A stretch of DNA of 64,000 bases from Acinetobacter sichuanensis (GTDB lineage: Bacteria > Pseudomonadota > Gammaproteobacteria > Pseudomonadales > Moraxellaceae): positions 27,907 to 91,906 of the forward strand of contig NZ_PYIX02000013.1 of the NCBI RefSeq assembly GCF_003024515.2, written 5' to 3'. Below the pieces are notes generated by a model that saw only the letters and a list, made by a program, of their open reading frames with translations, did no database searches and was not told the origin of the DNA. Position 1 is the first letter of the stretch. Each line of letters opens with the position of its first letter. Below, piece by piece: positions 53,056 through 62,700 of the stretch. A program made the translations under genes and the position numbers.

Positions 53056-54843
53056 TTATTTAACCAATCCTTTCGGCACTTTCACCGTCATATCCAACAA
53101 CTGCTGTGCAAAAGCCTTGCCTTGTGGGTCAATACGTAAACTAGCAATACCACCACCACCTAAAGCATTTTCCAAAAGAATGTTTAAGGCATTAAAACCC
53201 TCAATCTCATAGCGAATCACTTTGCTTGTTTCAGGATTGAGCACGTGTTGCATATATTTCGTGACATTTTCAGCAGTTAAATTGGCACGAATCCACGGTA
53301 AATATTCTGCCTGACGTACGATGACACCGATATTACTGTGATTGCCTTTATCGCCACTGCGCGCATGGGCAATATCGACCAATGCCACTTCAACTTCATC
53401 ACCTGTAAATTGAGCGACTTCACCGACAGGTAGTTGTGTGAATGATTGATCTGCTAAACCTTGCGGAATTTCAACTTTTTGACGTTGACCATTGATGTCT
53501 ATTTCAACATTGAGCTTGGATTTATCAACAAGGAAAGAGAATAATTTGATCACAGGTGAAGCTTTGGGACGACCGCCGACAATACCCGCCAATGCAGGTG
53601 CCATGCCTGTAGAGGCTTGTGCAATTTCCGAAGCAAAGAACATACATGCTTCTTTAAACATGTGTTTCACGGCAATTTTTACCACGACTTCACGGCTTTC
53701 GGTATGTCGTGCATTTGCTCCATAAGTGCTTTCTATACCCAAAATTTCCACCGATTTTTCTTGAAATGGTGGAACAGAGCGCAAAGCTAAAACGCGTTCA
53801 CACTTATTTAAAATGGCATCAGCAATGACTTGTGCCTTTTCAGGTGCTTCACGCCCTGCGATTAAGAAACTGACTAAAACACGATAGCCATCAGGATAAG
53901 TTGCGCTGACTTTATAAGATTGAGTTGGTGCACGACCTGTTGCACCTGTCACTAAAACGCGGTGTTCAGCAACTTGCTGCAATTTGACCTGACTGAAATC
54001 ACAGCTTACATCAGGCAGTAGATAGGCTTGCGGATTGCCAATTTCATAAACAATCTGTTCGGCAACCGTTGCGGTTGAAACTAAACCGCCTGTACCTTTG
54101 GGTTTCGTGACAATAAAAGAGGCATCTTCTTTGACTTCGACAATTGGAAAGCCCATGTTGTCAAAGCCTTCAACCAGACGCCAATCAGTGAAATTACCAC
54201 CTGTACATTGCGCACCGCATTCAATGATATGTCCTGCCAATGAACCCTGCGCAAGCTTGTCATAATCATCAACTGACCACTGATATTCATGCATCAAAGG
54301 TGCAAGCACAACGGCTGAATCGACCACACGCCCTGTAATCACAATATCTGCACCTGCTGCCAATGCATCACGAATTGGAATCGCACCAAGATAAGCATTA
54401 CAGCTTGCCAAATGGCTTGGTAGATCCTCACCACTAAACATTTCCTTGATATTTTGGCTTTTGAATTCAGCTTGGCTTGGCATCAGGTCATCCCCCAATA
54501 CCACAGCCACTTTTAAATTCAGACCCTGTGCTTCAATGACTTTTTGTAAAGCATCACGGCATGCCAATGGATTTACACCACCCGCATTGCTGATCACTTT
54601 AATTTTTTTATCACTGATTTTTTTCAGCAATGGCGTCATGACACGACTGACAAAATCGAGCGCATAGCCATGTTCAGGATTGGTCATCATGGCTTTTGCC
54701 ATAATGGACATGGTAATTTCTGAAAGATAATCAAAGACTAAATAATTGATATCGGATAAATGCACCAATTGAAACGCGGCGGTATTGGTATCTCCCCAAA
54801 AACCAGAAGCACATCCAATTTTGACTATACGTTGATCTTCCAT
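53056..54843 (-). CDS. atuA: Acyclic terpene utilization protein AtuA (DUF1446)
   Basis: A 595-residue DUF1446 protein, the marker of the acyclic terpene pathway. It begins MEDQRIVKIGCASGFWGDTN and shows VKVISNAGGVNPLACRDALQ-type text near residue 80 and ADIVITGRVVDSAVVLAPLM near residue 165. The C-terminal 110 residues form the second AtuA-type domain (VALVDIAHARSGDKGNHSNIG onward). Its exact catalytic role remains uncertain in the literature. ATG 54843 is chosen, since AAAGGG lies upstream and the family starts here. It is the first gene of the atuABCDEF operon. Confidence 0.9.
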   Translation of the reverse strand: MEDQRIVKIGCASGFWGDTNTAAFQLVHLSDINYLVFDYLSEITMSIMAKAMMTNPEHGYALDFVSRVMTPLLKKISDKKIKVISNAGGVNPLACRDALQKVIEAQGLNLKVAVVLGDDLMPSQAEFKSQNIKEMFSGEDLPSHLASCNAYLGAIPIRDALAAGADIVITGRVVDSAVVLAPLMHEYQWSVDDYDKLAQGSLAGHIIECGAQCTGGNFTDWRLVEGFDNMGFPIVEVKEDASFIVTKPKGTGGLVSTATVAEQIVYEIGNPQAYLLPDVSCDFSQVKLQQVAEHRVLVTGATGRAPTQSYKVSATYPDGYRVLVSFLIAGREAPEKAQVIADAILNKCERVLALRSVPPFQEKSVEILGIESTYGANARHTESREVVVKIAVKHMFKEACMFFASEIAQASTGMAPALAGIVGGRPKASPVIKLFSFLVDKSKLNVEIDINGQRQKVEIPQGLADQSFTQLPVGEVAQFTGDEVEVALVDIAHARSGDKGNHSNIGVIVRQAEYLPWIRANLTAENVTKYMQHVLNPETSKVIRYEIEGFNALNILLENALGGGGIASLRIDPQGKAFAQQLLDMTVKVPKGLVK

Positions 54844-54906
54844 TTTCGCACCCTTTCCACAGCTCAATTGTTTTCATTGTTGTGAATAAAATTTATACTC
54901 CAATCT

Positions 54907-54924
54907 ACCAAGCAAGCGCTTGGT
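54907..54924. promoter_or_regulatory. Palindromic operator candidate between atuA and atuR
   Basis: ACCAAGC (54907-54913) and GCTTGGT (54918-54924) form an inverted repeat, and CAAGCGCTTG within it is a perfect 10-bp palindrome. Position in the divergent promoter and form (AAGCGCTT core) fit a TetR-type operator, most likely for AtuR. Binding is inference. Confidence 0.7.
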
Positions 54925-55016
54925 TTGTAAAGTACAAAATGTTATGCTGAATTGGCAAATGTGTTTATTTTGCTATAAAAAATCATAAATCATTCATTTA
55001 TTTGGAAAAAATACCG

Positions 55017-55616
55017 ATGATTGCCTGCTCCATAAATGAAATACAACCCATCGCTTGTTTTGATGACAGTCCACGTGGGCGTTTGTTGCAAGGTGCTGCC
55101 TATTTGTTTCATAAGCAAGGCTATGCCAAAACCACGGTGCGTGAGTTGGCAAATTTTATTGGGATTCAGTCAGGTAGTTTGTTCCATCATTTTAAAAGTA
55201 AGGATGATATTCTTGCCAATGTGATGCACGAAACCATCATTTATAACCATGCTCGTTTGTTGGATGCGACTGCACAATCGGAGGATGCTGAGCAACAATT
55301 GAAACATTTAATCAAAGCAGAATTGACCTCCATTACAGGCGATACAGGTTCGGCAATGGCGGTTTTGGTCTATGAATGGTTTGCGCTGTCAAAAGAGCGT
55401 CAGGATGAATTGTTGAAACTGCGTCATGATTATGAGCAAATTTGGCTCAATGTGATTGAACAATTACGCCTACAAAATAAAATTCAGCATGATGCTTTTA
55501 TTTGGCGCAGATTATTGGGTGGTGCGATTGCGTGGACGGTGACTTGGTATAACCCAAATGGCAAAATTTCTTTGGAGCAATTGACAGAAATGGTTTGGGA
55601 AATGGTGATGAGGTAA
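55017..55616 (+). CDS. atuR: TetR-family regulator AtuR
   Basis: A 199-residue TetR repressor. The N-terminal HTH reads GRLLQGAAYLFHKQGYAKTT, RELANFIGIQSGSLFHHF and KSKDDILANVMHE; the rest is a helical ligand domain (about 75-199). ATG 55017 is used; the frame extends to a TTG at 55002. It is divergent from atuA with a palindromic operator candidate between, the arrangement of atuR in Pseudomonas, whose ligand is a pathway acyl-CoA intermediate. Name is by synteny. Confidence 0.87.
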   Translation: MIACSINEIQPIACFDDSPRGRLLQGAAYLFHKQGYAKTTVRELANFIGIQSGSLFHHFKSKDDILANVMHETIIYNHARLLDATAQSEDAEQQLKHLIKAELTSITGDTGSAMAVLVYEWFALSKERQDELLKLRHDYEQIWLNVIEQLRLQNKIQHDAFIWRRLLGGAIAWTVTWYNPNGKISLEQLTEMVWEMVMR

Positions 55617-55655
55617 AATGAATAAGATAATTGAACCCAATTAACGAATATACCT

Positions 55656-56006
55656 ATGCTTATCAATCTCATCGTTCTAAAAGTAGAAAATATCGAACGA
55701 TCTAAAAATTTTTATCGCCAATTTGGACTTGAATTCCAAACAGAACAACATGGAAATGGACCTCAACATTATTCTTGTATGATGAATGGACTCGTTTTTG
55801 AAATATATCCTGCCGCCACTGATCTAAACAATTTAACGCAAAATATAAGATTAGGTTTTCACGTTGAAAACTTAGTTGAATTACTGAAAAATATGATTGA
55901 TATTGAAAAAATAATATTACAGCCTCAACTCACTTCATTTGGCTTTCGAGCAGTCATTATGAATCATGATCGACATATCATCGAATTAACGGAACGATCT
56001 AAATAA
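55656..56006 (+). CDS. VOC-family (glyoxalase/bleomycin-resistance fold) protein
   Basis: A 116-residue single vicinal-oxygen-chelate domain. It shows LIVLKVENIERSKNFYRQFG at the N-terminus, the first module opening typical of VOC proteins, and MNGLVFEIYPA and IIELTER near the ends, where Glu residues would bind metal. The expected N-terminal metal His or Gln is not evident, so it may be a binding protein rather than an enzyme. It follows atuR by 39 bases and could share its transcript. Substrate unknown. Confidence 0.8.
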   Translation: MLINLIVLKVENIERSKNFYRQFGLEFQTEQHGNGPQHYSCMMNGLVFEIYPAATDLNNLTQNIRLGFHVENLVELLKNMIDIEKIILQPQLTSFGFRAVIMNHDRHIIELTERSK

Positions 56007-56106
56007 AAAACTAAACGACATGACTTAACGCAGCCGATTTAAAAGTTATTTTTATTGTCATTCATTTTTGCTAATCTACTGACTTTAAAACAATTAAACT
56101 AAAACA

Positions 56107-56724
56107 ATGAATCCAGTACAACATGCTCAAATTTCACAAAAACGCAGGGGTGGCGAACTCGAAGATTATATCGACATTCACGCCTTAATCGACAGCACTA
56201 AAATGCTCTGTACCGACAACCGCCATCGAATTTTGCATACTTTTTGGGGTGTGCAAGAAGTCATTATTCCAATTTTTGGTCATCATTTTCAAAACAGTGC
56301 AGGCTCAAGTATTGAAGTCAAAGACCTTTGTGAAAAAGATCATTTATTGGTAGATTTTCATCATCGCTTTATTCCAACTTTGAGCGATTTTGTGGCAGCA
56401 ATGCAAGATATTCCGACCAAAGGTTTAGCCAAACGCTTAGAAAAATTCCATACCGAAGTCATTGATGACCCAAAACTTTCAGCCACTCTACTTTCACCCT
56501 TGTCGGTGACAGGTCAGCTCAAGTCTTTACTGATCACACATAACAGTTGGTTTATTAACACTATTTTACCCATGATGGGCAAAAGTGAAGCCAAGTTCAT
56601 CGAGTTTGATATTAGCCCTGCCATGTTTTTCAATCCGATGCGCTTTGAACTGTGGATGGACAATGGCACGGTTGTTCCACCGAGTGCATTAAAACTTCAA
56701 GAATTGAAAACAAAAATTGCTTAA
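56107..56724 (+). CDS. DUF6915-like protein, 205 residues
   Basis: I recognise the opening QHAQISQKRRGGELEDYIDIHALIDSTK and DNRHRILHTFWGVQEVIIPIFG, which match the DUF6915 type of small soluble proteins; the latter half (AMQDIPTKGLAKRLEKF onward) is unfamiliar. Histidine-rich segments (FGHHFQNSAGSS, DFHHRFIPTLSDF) suggest metal binding. No signal or membrane segment. It begins at ATG 56107 with weak ribosome signal and is followed by two acidic paralogues. Function is unknown. Confidence 0.7.
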   Translation: MNPVQHAQISQKRRGGELEDYIDIHALIDSTKMLCTDNRHRILHTFWGVQEVIIPIFGHHFQNSAGSSIEVKDLCEKDHLLVDFHHRFIPTLSDFVAAMQDIPTKGLAKRLEKFHTEVIDDPKLSATLLSPLSVTGQLKSLLITHNSWFINTILPMMGKSEAKFIEFDISPAMFFNPMRFELWMDNGTVVPPSALKLQELKTKIA

Positions 56725-56753
56725 TTCTATTTTTAGAAAAGGAAAAAAATATT

Positions 56754-57518
56754 ATGACCACTAAATACGTTATTCGCCAAAATAACTTTAGCTACAATGA
56801 TGAATATTTCAGTACTTATAATGCTGAGCTTGGATATATTCAAGCCATCTATGACAATAAGCAAGAAGCTGAACAAGCCTATAAAACGCTGATTGTAGAA
56901 GCTTTATATCAACAAGATAGCTTATACGAATATAATGGTGATACTGAAATTGCACAGCAAGCTTATGAATTTATTGTAGAAAACAATATAGAAGTTGAAC
57001 TTGAAGAAGATGAAAATTTAGATGACATTGACGAGTTTGAAACCCTCCCTCCAATGAGTGAGGATGATGCTTTTAAATTTGCCAAGCTTTCAGGTATTTT
57101 ATGGTATGAATTGCTTGAATTTGAAGATAATCAACCGATTTATATTCTTTGGTCAAATACACAAAATGATTATCTCAAAGGAGAATATAACAATACTTTT
57201 GATAGTACAGATGAAAATTTTAGTACGCTTGAAAATTTTGAACTGAGTCTTTTTGAATATGATTTTAACGTTCATATTTTTGATAAAACTTTAGACCAAA
57301 TCAGTGATAGCCCTGAAATACTAAAAACTTTAGCGACGAATACCCCAAATATTGTATATGCAGAAGATAGAAACAGTATTGTAAATATTGACTGGGATGA
57401 CCTTCACTTTACCGAATTAAAAGCACTCAATGCATTATTAAAACAACCGATTTTTGAAGTTAGACAAATTACCTTAGAACAACTCAATAAAATCAGCAAT
57501 GGAGAAGAAGATGAGTAA
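56754..57518 (+). CDS. Acidic hypothetical protein, paralogue A (254 residues)
   Basis: No recognised family. It starts MTTKYVIRQNNFSYNDEYFS behind AAAAGGAAAAAAATATT, and is very acidic. Common features with the next gene are the N-terminal KYVIR..F.YNDE, a helix DNKQEAEQAYKTLIVEALYQ, the central MSEDDAFKFAKLSGILWYEL, and the C-terminal LNALLKQPIFEVRQITLEQL. The reading frame is open further upstream, inside the previous gene, but the family start and ribosome site decide for 56754. Its stop overlaps the next gene by 8 bases. Confidence 0.8.
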   Translation: MTTKYVIRQNNFSYNDEYFSTYNAELGYIQAIYDNKQEAEQAYKTLIVEALYQQDSLYEYNGDTEIAQQAYEFIVENNIEVELEEDENLDDIDEFETLPPMSEDDAFKFAKLSGILWYELLEFEDNQPIYILWSNTQNDYLKGEYNNTFDSTDENFSTLENFELSLFEYDFNVHIFDKTLDQISDSPEILKTLATNTPNIVYAEDRNSIVNIDWDDLHFTELKALNALLKQPIFEVRQITLEQLNKISNGEEDE

Positions 57519-58269
57519 TAACAAATATGTGATTCGCCATCAATCATTTGGCTATAATGATGAATGGTATGTGCTTGATTGGGCAATGCAAGGGGCAATT
57601 AAAGCAGTTTATAGTGACAAAACTGAAGCTGAGCAACAGTATAAAAAGTTGATTGTACGTGCCTTATATCAAGATGATTATTATAATTTTTCCATTGCAA
57701 ATGGCGAAGGTGATGACCAACAATATGAAGCCATTGAAGCCTTTATCTTAGAAAAAACAGGCGAAGAATTTGATGGCGAATCAATTCCCGAAATGAATGA
57801 AGATGATGCTTTTGAGTTTGCTAAACTTTCAGGCATTTTGCATTATCAACTCATCGAAATTGATGATTCATTACCAAATTACGTACTTTTTAACCCAGCA
57901 ACCCAAAGCTATGTATATGCCTCTACACCTGAAGAATCTGTACTCTTAACAGGTCAAAATGAACTATTTTTATTTGATGATAAAAACTATGTTGAAGATT
58001 ATTGGAAAGAACAAACCATTAACGAATTTTTTGGTGATTTAAAACTTGAGTTGGATGGTTCATTAGAAGAGCTGAGTGATTCACCCACATTATTACAACA
58101 ACTCATTCATGACAATTTTTGGCTTAGTTATGAAAATCAACAATTAAAAGTCAAAAGTTTTGCTGACCAAGACTCATTTAATTGGATCAAATCACTCAAT
58201 GCTCTGCTAAAAGAACCAATTTTTGAAATTCGTCAGGTGACATTAGAAGAACTAGCAACACTCAATTAA
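57511..58269 (+). CDS. Acidic hypothetical protein, paralogue B (252 residues)
   Basis: A paralogue of the preceding gene: MSNNKYVIRHQSFGYNDEWY, DKTEAEQQYKKLIVRALYQD, MNEDDAFEFAKLSGILHYQL and LNALLKEPIFEIRQVTLEEL. The middle regions have diverged strongly while both ends and the DDAF-FAKLSGIL motif are conserved, suggesting a conserved fold with variable surface. ATG 57511 with GGAGAAGAAG upstream overlaps the previous gene by 8 bases, indicating translational coupling. Acidic, soluble, no signal peptide. Function is unknown. Confidence 0.8.
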   Translation: MSNNKYVIRHQSFGYNDEWYVLDWAMQGAIKAVYSDKTEAEQQYKKLIVRALYQDDYYNFSIANGEGDDQQYEAIEAFILEKTGEEFDGESIPEMNEDDAFEFAKLSGILHYQLIEIDDSLPNYVLFNPATQSYVYASTPEESVLLTGQNELFLFDDKNYVEDYWKEQTINEFFGDLKLELDGSLEELSDSPTLLQQLIHDNFWLSYENQQLKVKSFADQDSFNWIKSLNALLKEPIFEIRQVTLEELATLN

Positions 58270-58295
58270 ATATTTTTTAACATCAAATATGAAAA

Positions 58296-58315
58296 GCGGT
58301 GAAAATTTTCACCGC
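58296..58315. terminator. Palindromic hairpin between convergent genes
   Basis: GCGGTGAAAA directly followed by its reverse complement (58296-58315), 20-bp perfect palindrome with weakly T-rich flanks, shared by paralogue B and the acyl-CoA dehydrogenase. Confidence 0.7.
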
Positions 58316-58339
58316 ATTGATTTTAAAGCTTCAAGCAAA

Positions 58340-59503
58340 CTAGTATCCTAACTGACGGCTCGCAAGGTCTTTCATAATTTCTTCAGCACCACCACCGATC
58401 ATATTTACTTTAACATCACGGTAAATACGCTCAGATTTTGTACCACGCATAAAGCCCATGCCACCCAGTGTTTGCACTGCTGCATCTGCACAAAACTGCA
58501 TGGTTTGCGTTGCAACATTTTTCAGCATACAAATTTGCGCAATCAGTTCATTGCCTTGTAACTCAGGTCGTCCTAAACGATAAGCCGTATCTTCAAGTAA
58601 AGTACGTGTCGTGGTTAAACGTGTTGCCATATCGACCAGCTTATGACGAACCACTTGATGATCGACCAAACGCTTACCAAAAGTCTTACGCTCTTTTGCC
58701 CATTCTAAAGCTTCTTCATAACAGGTCAAAGCAAAACCATAACTACTGGCTGCAAGAAAAAAACGCTCCATGTTGAAGTTATTCATAATCACAAGAAAGC
58801 CCATATTTTCAGCACCCAACAAATTTTTTGCAGGGACACGGACATTGTCAAAATGTAAATGTGCGGTATCTGAAGCCCACCAGCCCATTTTATCAAGTTT
58901 AGATTTGCTGATCCCTTCGCTATGTGCATCAATCAACAACATGGAAATGCCATTCGGACCTTTGGCATCAGGGTCAGTACGCACTGCAACTGTATAATAA
59001 TCTGCTCGCATTCCCGAAGTAATAAAGGTCTTTTCCCCACTGACAATATAATCATCTCCATCCCGAACAGCTTTGGTTTTTAATGCTGCGACATCTGAGC
59101 CGCCAGTGGGTTCTGTAATTGCTAAAGCAGATATTTTTTCACCTGCCAATATTTTCGTTAAAACAGTTTCTTTAATTTCAGCAGATGCAAAATGATTAAT
59201 TGGTGGTGCACCAATGGAGTGTGAAAGCAATGATGCGCACAAACCACCTGAACCTGTTTTTGCTAATTCAATCGAGGATAATAAAACATGAAATGCATCT
59301 GTCTCTGCAATACCACCATAATTTTCATCAAAACCTAATCCAAGTAATCCAATATCAGCTGCTTTTTTATAAAGTTCACGTGGAAAAGTTTCGGCTTCTT
59401 CCCATTCATGAATATGCGTCATAAGTTCATTTTGAACAAATTTACGAACTGAATCTGCAAATGCGAAATGTTGCTCTGTGTAATAAACTGGATTAGGCGT
59501 CAT
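58340..59503 (-). CDS. Acyl-CoA dehydrogenase
   Basis: A 387-residue FAD-dependent dehydrogenase that makes a 2,3-double bond in acyl-CoA and passes electrons to ETF. Motifs: LAITEPTGGSDVAALKTKAV, DDYIVSGEKTFITSGMRADY, VPAKNLLGAENMGFLVIMNNFNMERFF and VQTLGGMGFMRGTKSERIYRDVKVNMIGGGAEEIM. The catalytic glutamate probably is the one in GGGAEEI, as in short-chain and isovaleryl-type enzymes. ATG 59503 is used. It lies about 4 kb from the atu operon and may support the same or a branched-chain pathway. Confidence 0.9.
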   Translation of the reverse strand: MTPNPVYYTEQHFAFADSVRKFVQNELMTHIHEWEEAETFPRELYKKAADIGLLGLGFDENYGGIAETDAFHVLLSSIELAKTGSGGLCASLLSHSIGAPPINHFASAEIKETVLTKILAGEKISALAITEPTGGSDVAALKTKAVRDGDDYIVSGEKTFITSGMRADYYTVAVRTDPDAKGPNGISMLLIDAHSEGISKSKLDKMGWWASDTAHLHFDNVRVPAKNLLGAENMGFLVIMNNFNMERFFLAASSYGFALTCYEEALEWAKERKTFGKRLVDHQVVRHKLVDMATRLTTTRTLLEDTAYRLGRPELQGNELIAQICMLKNVATQTMQFCADAAVQTLGGMGFMRGTKSERIYRDVKVNMIGGGAEEIMKDLASRQLGY

Positions 59504-59703
59504 TATAATCAATATCCTTATTTTATATTCAAAGACTTATCTTGACAGATTTTTAATATTTTTAAGTTGCGAAAATGTCCAAGTTAGCTTTTTCAATATG
59601 AATGTTTTAGCCAAGAGCACTCTTGCTCTACGCAAAATATTTATTTTTTATTCAATAAAATACGATTACAATCTCAGGTTATTTGTTTTTATATGATGTA
59701 CTG

Positions 59704-62700
59704 ATGATCACACTGTCTCAATTTTTATCTCACTTTAGTACTGCAACCATTCAACGCAGTTTAAATTATGTGAAAAAAATTGAATTAGCAAATTTAGATA
59801 CACATCTTGAAAATAACCGCTTAGAAATCGAAACTCAAATTAAAGGTACAGATTGGTATGACACTTTTATTCGTATTGACCTAACCACCAATAAAATTAC
59901 AGATAACGAATGTAGTTGCCCTGTCGGTTTTAATTGTAAACATGCAGCAGCATTAGCACGTTATTACTACGATCATCAATATCAAAAAACACTAAATAAA
60001 CAAACAAATAATCATGCAAACCAAGCGCAGAAAAATCATGCTACACATTACACAGCCAAAGCATGGTTAGAACAATTTCGTCAGCAATTGGCTATAGAAA
60101 AATCAAAAAAAACAGCAACATTGCCACAATTGGTTTATGTTTTTGAGCCAAAGAAAAACTCAAAAAAATTACAATTAATTGTCAATAAAGCACGTCGCAC
60201 CAAAGACGGTCATATTAGTAAAACTGAACACTATACCAGTTATGACAATGTGCCGAATGGTCGCTTAAAAGTCTCCAATGAAGACAAAAATATTTTTAAT
60301 CATCTCTATTTTTTTGCAAAATTAAACTTCAATAATACAAGTAGCTACAACTATCCTTCAACATGGGACATTTCAGGTATCTACCAAGAACAACTCAAAA
60401 TGGTGGTTCAAAAAGGTGTTTGTTATAGTTTAAATACTCAGAATCCTGCTTTGGTCTGGTCAGATGAACTTTATCAACTTGAGTTTGATTGGTATTCACA
60501 TCCTAAACAACAGACTGAAAAATTAAAGGCACAATTTTTCGACCAAAATCATCAAAGATTAACAACTGAGCATAACCAAAATATTTATATTATTCATTCA
60601 CATCCTTTAAGTTACCTTGATACTTTAAAAAATCAAGTCGGCATATTAGAGTCTTCTTATTCAAGTGAAATGATTAAAGAATTAATCAATATGCCGCAAC
60701 TTCCTGCGGATCTTTTAGCTGAGTTTGAACAAGTCATTCAGCCTTATTCGATTTTTGAAGACCTGCCACAAGCACATTTGGCACAAAATATCGAAACCAT
60801 CACAGGACAACCCGTTCCAATTATACGTTTTGGTGGATTTCCACAATATCATCGTTTAACCCATATGCATCACTATGCCATTGCTGAAATTGAATTTGAA
60901 TATCCATTAGGACGAATCAAAGCTGGAGTCACTGAGGAATATGTCATTCAAATTTTGAATGAAAAAGCATTCAAACAACAACGTGATTTAAAATTTGAAA
61001 AACAACAAGTTGAATCTTTAAAAAAATTAATTCCCTCTTTTCAATGGCTCACACAAATCAATAAAAACAAGCGTCCTGCCTTTGACACAACGACTGAAAA
61101 TTCAATCATTTGTGCTGATCCAAAAGATTGGATTCATCACCTGATTCCTGAAAATAAAATTGAACAATTAGGATGGAAAGTTGAACATACACCCGACAGC
61201 TTATTTCAATTATTAGCGACACAAAATTTTCAATTAAATTTAGTTGAATCAACAAAAAAACAAAACTGGTTTGAAGTCGGTGCAACGGTTCAAGACCTTG
61301 ATGGCAATACATATGATGTCATCCAACTTTTAGCCCATCTTGTAACTAAAATGCCAACCATGTTAGATCCTGAATTCATTGAAGAATTAGAAGATGATGG
61401 CTACTTTATCGTAAATTTAGGTGATCAAAAACCACAATTGACCTTAAAAGTACAAGAAATTAAACCTATTTTTATTTATCTTAAAGAAATCTTGCAACAT
61501 CCTGATTCAGCAGGATTTGATCGCTATGATGCAGCACAACTCATTGATTTACAGCATACTTTAGGTATGCCATGGCAAACTTCTGAACCTTTATACCAAT
61601 TTGCCCATAAACTCAATCAATGCTACCAACAACAAATTGCAACGCCTCAAGGCTTTCAAGGTGAATTACGTCCTTATCAACAACAGGGCTTAGGTTGGTT
61701 ACAATTTTTACGTGAAACCAACCACGGCGGTATTCTTGCTGATGATATGGGTTTAGGAAAAACTGCACAGACATTGACACATTTGTTGATCGAAAAACAA
61801 GCGGGAAGACTTGATCAACATCCTGCTTTAATTATTGCACCGACATCATTAATGCAAAATTGGCGCAAAGAAGCAGAAAAATTTGCACCTGAATTAAAGG
61901 TTTTAATCTTACAAGGTCAAAATCGTCTTGAACATTTCGAAAATATTCCAGATGCAGATCTTATTCTCAGTACCTACCCACTTTTAGGACGTGATGAAGA
62001 ATATATCCTGAAATATCAATATCATACTCTTATTTTAGACGAAGCACAAAATATCAAAAACCCACGAGCAAAAGCGGCTCAAGTGGCAAGACAAATTCAA
62101 GCTCAGCATCGCCTCTGTTTAACAGGTACACCGATAGAAAACCATTTAGGTGAACTTTGGTCATTATTCCACTTTTTAATGCCAGGTTTTTTATATACAC
62201 AAGACGTATTTAATAAGAAATACCGTACACCTATTGAAAAAGAAGGCGATACAATAATCAAAAATCGCTTAGTTTCTCGTATTAAACCTTTTATGTTACG
62301 CCGTTTAAAAACTGATGTTGCTAAAGAGCTGCCAGAAAAAACGACGATTGAAGTAAATATTGATATGAATGAACAGCAGTCAAAACTATATGAAGCTGTT
62401 CGTGCAACCATGCAAAAAGATATTCGTGAACTCATCGCGGCTCAAGGCTTTAAACGTAGTCAAATTCAAATTTTAAGTGCACTATTGAAACTCAGACAAA
62501 TCTGCTGTCACCCTCATTTATTAAAGTTAGACTATCTTAAAGATGAAAATATTCAATCAGCAAAACTAGATCAACTCATTGAAATGATTACCAATATGGT
62601 CGAAGAAGGGCGTAAAATTTTAGTTTTTTCACAATTTACCACCATGCTACAACTTATTGAAAATCAACTCACTACTTTAAAAATCAAGCATGTTAAGTTA

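Noticed and set aside
45991..54843. Reading the cluster as the leucine/isovalerate (liu) operon
   Set aside because: The DUF1446 gene AtuA and the exact A-B-C-D-E-F order favour the terpene pathway; no HMG-CoA lyase gene is present.
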